Source: Euryarchaeota archaeon UBA251
Lineage (GTDB): Archaea > Thermoplasmatota > Poseidoniia > Poseidoniales > Thalassarchaeaceae
Direction: 5' to 3'
DNA: 8,840 nucleotides
NCBI GenBank assembly: GCA_002497905.1
Contig: DAFJ01000064.1
Span: 1-8,840 of the forward strand
Part shown: positions 1-5,532 of the stretch, piece after piece
Position numbering within the stretch: the stretch's first letter is position 1
How the letters are laid out: every line of letters begins with the position of its first letter
Program-made: the position numbers and the translations under genes
The notes under the pieces: model-generated
The model's input: the letters and a program-made list of their open reading frames with translations, nothing else
The model's database searches: none
Told to the model about the DNA's origin: nothing

Positions 1-1
1 C

Positions 2-499
2 TTACATGGTACTCCATTAGGTGGCCAAGTAGATCTGAGAGATACCTCGCTTGTCGAGCAGGGGCCGCAAGTCATTCGTGGCCCACTTATCTCGTTCACG
101 CGAGACCCTGCAATGGGGGCCGCATTGGTTGGGGGGGGATTCACAATGATGCCAAGAAAGCGGCGCTGGTCGCGACTTTGGTTGTGGAGTTCTGATTTTG
201 CCGCGTTGCCGATAAGAACCCAATTCGCAATCTGGTTTGATCGACTGGGTCGTGGGCTCAAGTTGCTCTTTTCTGAGCCATCTCGCATCATACACTTCAT
301 CCGTAATTCCAGAAATTACCGTCTGTTTGTGAGGATACCTGAGACTGCTGAGCGGCCTCCTCCACGCTTGCATATGCGAAGCGAACGCGAGGGAGGGGTT
401 CCATCCGATGTGATGGATCAAATGGAAGCTGTGGCCTTTACTATGGCTGAAATAGACTCTACAAACGAAGAAGTCGCTGCGTGGGATGAAGGAGAATAA
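2..499 (+). CDS. C-terminal part of an unrecognised protein, cut by the left edge
   Basis: The reading frame is open from base 2 to a TAA at 497-499, giving at least 165 residues, so the gene almost certainly begins outside the window. In-frame ATGs at 113 and 146 exist. The one at 146 follows a G-rich run (131-138), but the codons before it read as ordinary protein (HGTPLGGQVDLRD, then GPLISFTRDP), which argues for an internal methionine. A short Gly/Ala-rich hydrophobic stretch lies around residues 38-50. A strongly basic segment (PRKRRW) and a Trp/Phe/Arg-rich stretch that may lie along a membrane follow to about residue 112. The tail from about residue 130 is acidic (ends EEVAAWDEGE). I do not recognise the family. 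The stop codon abuts the encoded CCA of the convergent tRNA-Cys, leaving no room for a separate terminator. That it is coding is fairly likely; function is unknown. Confidence 0.6.
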   Translation, partial: LHGTPLGGQVDLRDTSLVEQGPQVIRGPLISFTRDPAMGAALVGGGFTMMPRKRRWSRLWLWSSDFAALPIRTQFAIWFDRLGRGLKLLFSEPSRIIHFIRNSRNYRLFVRIPETAERPPPRLHMRSEREGGVPSDVMDQMEAVAFTMAEIDSTNEEVAAWDEGE

Positions 500-576
500 T
501 GGAGCACAGGAGGGGATTCGAACCCCTGTAAAATGGATTTGCAGTCCATCGCGTAACCGGGCTTTGCTACCTGTGC
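500..576 (-). tRNA. tRNA-Cys (anticodon GCA), 3' CCA encoded
   Basis: On the minus strand the sequence folds as a full cloverleaf. The acceptor stem GCACAGG pairs with CCTGTGC (bases 570-576 with 504-510), with discriminator U at 503. The anticodon stem ATGGA/TCCAT encloses the loop CTGCAAA, whose anticodon GCA (bases 540-542) reads cysteine codons. The T arm is AGGGG-TTCGAAT-CCCCT. The D arm has a short stem, as is common in archaeal tRNA-Cys. The three bases after the discriminator (500-502) read CCA, so the mature 3' end is genome-encoded. No intron is visible. Discriminator U73 and the GCA anticodon are the known identity elements for cysteinyl-tRNA synthetase. Confidence 0.95.
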
Positions 577-599
577 AGGGAATCGCCGAGAAGCCTACG

Positions 600-607
600 C
601 TATTCAA
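600..607 (-). promoter_or_regulatory. Possible TATA-like element of tRNA-Cys, perhaps shared with the divergent aminotransferase
   Basis: The minus strand reads TTGAATAG here, centred about 27 bases upstream of the mature tRNA 5' end. This is the usual place for an archaeal TATA box when transcription starts at or near the tRNA. It is the only AT-rich spot in the 31-97 bp available upstream of the aminotransferase. If it also works rightward, that mRNA would start near 628. The match to a consensus box is weak and the assignment rests mainly on position. Confidence 0.35.
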
Positions 608-688
608 GTGTCACGCATGAGAGAACCCATCACCTTCAAGTCAAAATGGTGTCTGGAATACATGCCCAAAGGGGCAATGGGTGGGGCC

Positions 689-1825
689 ATGCCGGACATT
701 CCAGATTACTTGAAGCGCCTTAAAGGGGGGTTCAAGGCGTTCCTTTCCCCTCCACCAGAAGGTGTTGTTCGACTCACTGTCGGGGAACCTGGATTTGATA
801 CACCGAAGAATATCGCCGATGCCGCAACTACAGCGTTGATGGCAGGCGATACCCACTACACTAGAGGGGAAGGGCGTGAGGAATTGTGTACGGCATGGGC
901 ATCACACCTTCGATCCCGTTGGAAGATTCCTGTTGAGGACGATGGGATCGTCATTACACCTGGAGCAAAACAAGCACTGCTGTATTCATTCATGGTTGCA
1001 GTGCAAGAAGGTGATGAGGTGATTTTGTTGGCGCCTTGCTGGCCGACACACGCTGAGCAAGTGGAGTTGGTTGGAGGTGTACCTGTTTTTGTTCGATGTG
1101 GGGCCCCAACATTCCACCCTAGAGTAGACATGATTCGGGAAGCAATTACGGAAAAAACGAGTGCTATCGTTATCAACACCCCGAACAATCCAACGGGGGC
1201 CGTATACACACCACAAGAGATGATTGCGATTGTCGAATTGGCAATCAAGCATGACTTGTGGATTATTTCGGATGAGATCTATACAGAATTAATTTGGAAC
1301 GATACCGAGTATATTGCCCCTGCTTCCGTATTGGGTGGATTTGAGCGGACGCTGACCGTTACAGGACCAAGTAAGACCCATGCCATGACTGGTTGGCGAA
1401 TTGGGGTGTTTGCCGCCCCTACATCTGTCGCCAAGGTAGTTGGAAGATTACAAGGTAATACCTGCTCTCATATTCCTTCTTTCCTAATGCCGGCCGCCGA
1501 ATTGGCTGCCAAGGATTGGAGTTCAGTCGAGATGTTCAGAGGAGAATACATTCGTAGGAAGGAATTGATGCTTGATTTGCTTCAACAAATCCCCTCACTC
1601 AGTGCTAGCGAACCTGAAGGGGCATTCTACGTCATGGTAGATGTTCGCCAAACAGGGATGGATGCGGCAACCTTTGCCAAGCGTGCGATGGATGAAGCAT
1701 TGGTCCAAGTCATTCCACTGGATTCCCTACCGGGTGGTGAGGGTTACATTCGACTTTCGTATGCAGCAGATGATGATGTGATTCGCGAAGGTATTGGGCG
1801 ATTGCGGTCCTGGTTGGCTCAATAG
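689..1825 (+). CDS. PLP-dependent aminotransferase, class I/II (AspB/aspartate aminotransferase-like)
   Basis: A fold-type I pyridoxal-phosphate aminotransferase that would move an amino group between an amino acid and a 2-oxo acid in the cytoplasm. From a start at 689 (378 aa), visible landmarks are GEPGFDTP (GEP at 32-34), Tyr57 in HYTRGEG, the cofactor-binding NNPTG with Asn167, SDEIY with Asp195 and Tyr198, the Schiff-base Lys229 in GPSKTHAM, phosphate-binding Arg237 in GWRIG, and substrate-carboxylate Arg355 in YIRLSYA. All expected catalytic residues are present. The frame extends up to a GTG at 608, with ATGs at 617, 662 and 677. I prefer 689 because family members place GEP about 34-40 residues from the start, because GGTGGGG lies just upstream, and because a start at 608 would leave almost no leader. 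The amino donor cannot be read from sequence; aspartate, aromatic or alanine-type specificity are all possible. The 3' end overlaps enolase. Confidence 0.9.
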   Translation: MPDIPDYLKRLKGGFKAFLSPPPEGVVRLTVGEPGFDTPKNIADAATTALMAGDTHYTRGEGREELCTAWASHLRSRWKIPVEDDGIVITPGAKQALLYSFMVAVQEGDEVILLAPCWPTHAEQVELVGGVPVFVRCGAPTFHPRVDMIREAITEKTSAIVINTPNNPTGAVYTPQEMIAIVELAIKHDLWIISDEIYTELIWNDTEYIAPASVLGGFERTLTVTGPSKTHAMTGWRIGVFAAPTSVAKVVGRLQGNTCSHIPSFLMPAAELAAKDWSSVEMFRGEYIRRKELMLDLLQQIPSLSASEPEGAFYVMVDVRQTGMDAATFAKRAMDEALVQVIPLDSLPGGEGYIRLSYAADDDVIREGIGRLRSWLAQ

Positions 1826-3090
1826 AGTTGAGTGTATTCTTCGCATTCTTCAGCAATTCTGAGGAGTTGATTGTACTTCGCTGTTCGATCGCTTCGTGCT
1901 GGCGCTCCAGTCTTGATTTGACCTGCGCGTGTTCCAACTGCGATGTCGGAAATTGTATCATCACTGGTCTCTCCTGAACGATGGGAAATGACTGTACCCA
2001 TTCCATTCTCCTTGGCCATTTCGATACACTCTAGGGTCTCAGTCACCGTTCCAATTTGATTGGGTTTAATCAGAATGGCATTGGCAGCACCCATCTCGAT
2101 ACCCTCCGAAAGTCGCTCCATATTGGTGACAAACAGATCATCTCCTACAACCTGAACACGGTGCCCATCTTGCTTGGTGAAACGTGACCAACTCAGCCAA
2201 TCATCCTCCCCAAAAGCATCCTCAATTGAGACGATTGGGTATTCATCAATCCAGCTTCCATACATCTCTCCGAGCGCCTCGCCATCGATTACGCGGCCAT
2301 CGATGTGGTATCCGTCAGCATGATGGAATTCTTGTGCCGCTACATCCAGTGCAATCGACATTTGATCTCCAGGCGAGTATCCTGCTCGCTCAATGGCCTG
2401 AACCAATAATGCGAGGCCTTCCTCGTTCTTTGGAAGATTTGGAGCAAAGCCACCTTCATCGCCTACACCACCAAGTAAACCGTTTTCTTTGAGAACTGAT
2501 TTCAGTGAATGATAGGTTTCTACACCCGCCCTAAGCGCTTCTGGGAAGTAATCGAATCCGTGAGGTATTACCATGAATTCTTGGACATCAACATTTGAGG
2601 CGGCATGGGCCCCTCCGTTGAGAATATTCATCATTGGAACTGGGAGGCTGCCTCCCGATATCCCACCTAGGTATCGCCACAGAGGCAATTGATGAACGTT
2701 AGAGGCGGCATGAAGGCAGGCGAGGCTGGTTCCCAATGTCGCATTGGCTCCCAAACTTGCCTTGTTTCCAGTGTCATCCAATTCAATCATGATTTCATCC
2801 AATACTCTCTGGTTGTCGACGGGGAGTCCGACCAAGGCATCTTGGATTCGTTCGACGACGTTGGTGACAGCTCCTTCGACGCCCTTGCCCATCCATCGAT
2901 TCATCTCACCATCACGAAGTTCCACAGCCTCATGGCTGCCGGTGCTGGCACCGCTTGGGACGGCTGCGCGGCCTCGCAGTGCCCCATCAACGTAGCAATC
3001 CACCTCAACCGTTGGGTTGCCTCTACTGTCCAAAATCATTCGAGCTTCAAGGCCGCTGATGTAGTATGACACCGTATCCCTCACACCCAT
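1819..3090 (-). CDS. eno: Enolase (2-phosphoglycerate dehydratase)
   Basis: Converts 2-phosphoglycerate to phosphoenolpyruvate in glycolysis and gluconeogenesis. The 423-residue product has the full family length: an N-terminal domain with ARMILDSRGNPTVEVD and the mobile loop PSGASTGSHEA, then the TIM-barrel domain. Catalytic and Mg-binding residues are all visible: His162 in GGAHA, Glu171 in VQEF, Glu212 in GDEGGF, Asp249 in ALDVA, Glu290 in SIED, Asp317 in GDD, Lys342 in IKPNQ, His370-Arg371-Ser372 in SHRSGE, and Lys393 in IKTGAPARSDR. The GAP-type wording after IKT is archaeal rather than typically bacterial. The ATG at 3090 gives the expected distance to the first motif; no convincing Shine-Dalgarno precedes it. 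It lies 29 bp downstream of a same-strand small gene, probably co-transcribed, and its stop overlaps the convergent aminotransferase by 7 bp. Confidence 0.97.
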   Translation of the reverse strand: MGVRDTVSYYISGLEARMILDSRGNPTVEVDCYVDGALRGRAAVPSGASTGSHEAVELRDGEMNRWMGKGVEGAVTNVVERIQDALVGLPVDNQRVLDEIMIELDDTGNKASLGANATLGTSLACLHAASNVHQLPLWRYLGGISGGSLPVPMMNILNGGAHAASNVDVQEFMVIPHGFDYFPEALRAGVETYHSLKSVLKENGLLGGVGDEGGFAPNLPKNEEGLALLVQAIERAGYSPGDQMSIALDVAAQEFHHADGYHIDGRVIDGEALGEMYGSWIDEYPIVSIEDAFGEDDWLSWSRFTKQDGHRVQVVGDDLFVTNMERLSEGIEMGAANAILIKPNQIGTVTETLECIEMAKENGMGTVISHRSGETSDDTISDIAVGTRAGQIKTGAPARSDRTAKYNQLLRIAEECEEYTQLY

Positions 3091-3119
3091 GTGAGAGAAG
3101 GCGCACCGTCAATGTGACG

Positions 3120-3593
3120 CTACTCTTCGTTGAGCCACTTAAGCCATCGAGATACACTCGATTGTACTGCAGGAACATCACGCTCTGATCGGCATTTGAC
3201 TTCCCAAGCCAATTGCTCTTCACTTGGAGTGATGCTGAATAATTCAGCTCGCATAACCAGCCCGTCATCATGTTCACCATTGTGGCGGAAATCATCAACG
3301 AAACAATGTATCAGGTGTCGAGGGTAGTGTGCAATGTGCCCTTTTTGGGGGACGCAAAGTACTGCACTCTTGTTGAGGAACAAAAGCGAAGAACCCGAAT
3401 CTGAATTCACTTCATGACCGTGAATCTTACAACCATCGATTGCTGCTGCAACTTCGACGTTGTACCACTCGTGGAATTTATGCTCTAAGGACATGGAGGC
3501 AACAGAGTCTAGGAACGCTTGTAGGCGCTCTGAGGTATACGCCGATTCGGTCGTCACAGCATCATCGAAACGCCAACCACCTATGAATGGCAC
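3120..3593 (-). CDS. Small His-rich protein of unknown function
   Basis: I do not recognise this 157-residue product. It starts with GTG; no in-frame ATG precedes it, and the first internal Met, at residue 34, would remove a helical-looking N-terminus. It has no signal peptide and no membrane segment. It holds ten His (residues 38, 41, 58, 60, 86, 89, 93, 96, 104, 108) and four Cys (55, 80, 97, 134). Six of the His fall within residues 86-108, with HxxH spacings at 86/89 and 93/96. This could form a metal site, though the scatter may equally be incidental. Aromatic pairs (HEWYN at 41-45, RWLKWL at 149-154) suggest a small folded domain. It precedes enolase by 29 bp on the same strand and diverges from the Lrp regulator, whose operator region it may share. 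The length, context and lack of in-frame stops support a real gene. Confidence 0.7.
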   Translation of the reverse strand: MPFIGGWRFDDAVTTESAYTSERLQAFLDSVASMSLEHKFHEWYNVEVAAAIDGCKIHGHEVNSDSGSSLLFLNKSAVLCVPQKGHIAHYPRHLIHCFVDDFRHNGEHDDGLVMRAELFSITPSEEQLAWEVKCRSERDVPAVQSSVSRWLKWLNEE

Positions 3594-3628
3594 GATTCCA
3601 TCTAGGGGGTAAATTAACTGTGTTTTCT

Positions 3629-3692
3629 TCCAATATGCGGAAAAAATTTACCTTATTGTATAAGATTCCGGTTGAGTAGGGTTCATATTGGA
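3629..3692. promoter_or_regulatory. 9-bp inverted repeat in the Lrp divergent promoter region, possible operator
   Basis: TCCAATATG (3629-3637) is matched exactly by its reverse complement CATATTGGA (3684-3692), centre to centre 55 bp, close to five helical turns. The right arm lies over the expected transcription start of the Lrp gene. The left arm lies between a possible TATA region and the start of the divergent His-rich gene. Lrp/AsnC proteins are dimers or octamers that bind paired palindromic sites and often regulate themselves, so this pair is a reasonable autoregulatory operator. A chance match of this size in a 115-bp gap is uncommon but not negligible. Confidence 0.4.
3656..3663 (+). 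promoter_or_regulatory. TATA box for the Lrp/AsnC gene
   Basis: TTGTATAA lies in the AT-rich centre of the gap between divergent genes. Transcription would start near 3685, leaving a leader of about 25 bases that carries the Shine-Dalgarno-like GGAGTGAT (3690-3697) before the ATG at 3709. The spacing fits an archaeal promoter. The A-run at 3641-3650 (AAATTTTTTCC on the other strand) could serve the leftward gene. Confidence 0.5.
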
Positions 3693-3708
3693 GTGATGTG
3701 CCCGTAGA

Positions 3709-4134
3709 ATGATGGCGAGTGTTGATGAAACAGATCGAGCAATCCTAAGCGCATTGAGAGGTAATAGCAGACAGGCCTTTGTTGAGCTTGCAAAAGTGGT
3801 CGGAGTATCTGAGAGAACCATACGAACTCGTGTACGCCGCTTAGAGGAAGATGGGATCATCCGGGGCTACACAATCCGGGAAACTGGGATTGGATTGACT
3901 GCACTCATCCGTATGAAGGTCGGCCCAGGGGTTGAAATTGGATCTCTTGCGGGAGAATTTGCCAATTGGCCAGGGGTTGAATCTGTCTACGAAATCAGCG
4001 GTGAGGCTGATTTGGTGGCCGTAGTACATGTAGATGACACGGTTGGTCTACGTGAGTTGCTCGACCGTATGTGGTTGACGGCCCCGGCAGAAATTGCGAG
4101 TACCACTACAGAATTGGTTCTCGAGCAGTACTGA
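3709..4134 (+). CDS. Lrp/AsnC family transcriptional regulator
   Basis: A 141-residue DNA-binding regulator of the feast/famine family, cytoplasmic, usually a dimer assembling into octamers. The N-terminal winged helix-turn-helix covers about residues 6-55: DETDRAILSALRGN begins it, the turn is VGVSER and the recognition helix is about 34-46 (RTIRTRVRRLEEDG). The RAM ligand-binding domain spans about 62-140, with the conserved GVESVYEISGEADLVAVVHVDD at 89-110. Length is slightly below the usual 150 because the linker is short. A second ATG at 3712 could be used instead, but Shine-Dalgarno spacing favours 3709. It diverges from the His-rich gene/enolase unit and may control it as well as itself. 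Its stop directly abuts the stop of the convergent methyltransferase. The effector is unknown; family members commonly bind amino acids, and the nearby aminotransferase is only weak support for that. Confidence 0.93.
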   Translation: MMASVDETDRAILSALRGNSRQAFVELAKVVGVSERTIRTRVRRLEEDGIIRGYTIRETGIGLTALIRMKVGPGVEIGSLAGEFANWPGVESVYEISGEADLVAVVHVDDTVGLRELLDRMWLTAPAEIASTTTELVLEQY

Positions 4135-4965
4135 TTACTTTCGCAATAAACATCGATAATATCCGATGTCTCCCTCGACGAAGGCTTCGTAAACCGGTGT
4201 ACCTTTGACGCCTGCAAAGGTTTCAAAACTGCGTCGGATGATTTTGCCCGTACCTTTTTCGATACGGGATTTTTTCTGATCACTAATTTCATCTAGGGCT
4301 TGGATTACTTGTTCTGTGATGTCTGTATCCTTGAGTTTCTCGAAATTAGCCTTGTTAAACATGGTTCGAATCGAATTCATGGTTTTCTCGTCACGGAAGT
4401 CTGTCCAAGCGAAATAACCGCCAGGCTTCAGCACCCGATATGCCTCGTTGATGAATGCGTCCATGTCACTGTAACAATGGCTTGATTCAACATTGTAGAG
4501 GACGTCGAAGGACTCGTCATCGAACTGCAGCTTCATGGCATTACCCTCGACATAATTCAGATTCTCTTGAGTACCATACATCCGATTGCACAATTTCACC
4601 GCAGCAGCAGAGTAATCCAATCCTGTCAATTGCGCAGGTGCATAAGTTCTGGCAATCCAACTGGCACCACCTCCTCTACCGGAGCCGACTTCCAAGACTT
4701 CTTTTCCTTCCAGTTCAATATCTCGAATATTCATGTGATACAGTTGGATGAAAAGGCGATCAGATTCATCATCTGGATTCAATTCCGGTGGATCATCATC
4801 AATGAATCCATAGTTCATGAAACCGAATTCACCCCAGGCTTTGGCCTTGGCCAGACGTTGGTACCACCAGCGCCACATTCTGTCTCCGATTCGACGAGGG
4901 AGAATACGAAGCATTGTCGCAAAAAGACGAGCCGGTAAGCCCAAGCGCAAATTCACACCTTCCAC
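4135..4965 (-). CDS. SAM-dependent class I methyltransferase
   Basis: A 276-residue Rossmann-fold methyltransferase. It shows motif I VLEVGSGRGGGASW (from residue 90), the ribose-binding acidic Asp117 in GLDYS, the GNAMKLQF strand at 141-148, DVLYNVESSHCYSD at 154-167 (motif IV region) and EAYRVLKPGGYFAWTDFR at 174-191. The N-terminal lead with FGFMNYGF and LYHMN resembles methyltransferases of polyketide-lipid and quinone-type substrates, such as mycobacterial phthiotriol dimycocerosate methyltransferase. A lipid or isoprenoid acceptor is therefore plausible but unproven. Residues 14-35 are basic and aromatic (RILPRR, WRWWYQR), suggesting peripheral membrane contact. The GTG at 4965 overlaps the upstream redoxin gene by 13 bp. 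A GTG at 4956 would give the classic 4-base GTGA overlap and may be the true start. Either way the two genes look translationally coupled. Confidence 0.9.
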   Translation of the reverse strand: MEGVNLRLGLPARLFATMLRILPRRIGDRMWRWWYQRLAKAKAWGEFGFMNYGFIDDDPPELNPDDESDRLFIQLYHMNIRDIELEGKEVLEVGSGRGGGASWIARTYAPAQLTGLDYSAAAVKLCNRMYGTQENLNYVEGNAMKLQFDDESFDVLYNVESSHCYSDMDAFINEAYRVLKPGGYFAWTDFRDEKTMNSIRTMFNKANFEKLKDTDITEQVIQALDEISDQKKSRIEKGTGKIIRRSFETFAGVKGTPVYEAFVEGDIGYYRCLLRK

Positions 4966-5495
4966 TTGACTGAACAGCCGATGCTGTCTGTACGAGATGT
5001 GTCTGGTTGCTCATCGGCGAGAAGGGCTTCGATGGCGTCCATCAACTCGTGGGTGGTTGCAAGACTGGGGTCTTTTGGAGAGTCGTCTAGGCGGCCGCGG
5101 TAAGTTACCCTACCGTTACCGTCTAGAAGGTAGAACTCTGGTGTTCGTTCTGCACCCCATGCACGGGCTATTTCTTGAGTAGGGTCGTGAAGGTAAGGGT
5201 AGGACATATTTCCCGCGCGTTTGACCATGTGCTCCCAATTATCGGTAGGGTAATTGTCTGGATCATTTGAGTTGATGCCAGCGAAACCCATCCCTTCATC
5301 ACGCGCACGTGAAGCAATCATTTCGATTCTTGACTCGCTCCCCACTACATACGGACAGTGGTTGCAAGTGAACACAACGATGCAACCGACGTCTGTGACT
5401 AAACTAGACAGAGTACAATTCTCCGGTCCATTGGGATTGGCATTGGGTAGATCAAAATCTCGGGCATCGTCTCCTGGTTCCAAACCGCGGCTCAT
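4953..5495 (-). CDS. Thioredoxin-fold redoxin (AhpC/TSA-type) family protein
   Basis: A 180-residue cytoplasmic thioredoxin-like protein without signal peptide or membrane helix. The active-site motif is TCNHCPYV with Cys44 and Cys47 (CxxC). The cis-proline is Pro119 in AERTPEFYLLD, followed by GNGRVTYRGRLDD, and the C-terminal signature GCSVKWK contains Cys174. This arrangement matches the widespread uncharacterised 'thioredoxin family protein' group related to AhpC/TSA peroxiredoxins and TlpA. The CxxC favours disulfide exchange over a one-cysteine peroxidase mechanism. Extra cysteines occur at 27 and 38. The ATG at 5495 is preceded by no strong Shine-Dalgarno. It lies 37 bp downstream of the TPR gene and overlaps the methyltransferase start, so the three are probably one operon. 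The redox partner or substrate is not evident. Confidence 0.92.
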   Translation of the reverse strand: MSRGLEPGDDARDFDLPNANPNGPENCTLSSLVTDVGCIVVFTCNHCPYVVGSESRIEMIASRARDEGMGFAGINSNDPDNYPTDNWEHMVKRAGNMSYPYLHDPTQEIARAWGAERTPEFYLLDGNGRVTYRGRLDDSPKDPSLATTHELMDAIEALLADEQPDTSRTDSIGCSVKWKV

Positions 5496-5532
5496 GATTC
5501 ACTGAGTAGGCCTCGATGCTTGAACTTCACGT

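Noticed and set aside
17..607. Long minus-strand open frame of 196 codons
   Set aside because: It runs straight through the tRNA-Cys gene and opposite the better-supported plus-strand gene; the product is Ser/Arg/Pro-rich with no family resemblance.
2184..3069. Plus-strand open frames inside enolase
   Set aside because: Antisense to a fully conserved enzyme, with His/Ser/Pro-rich shadow composition.
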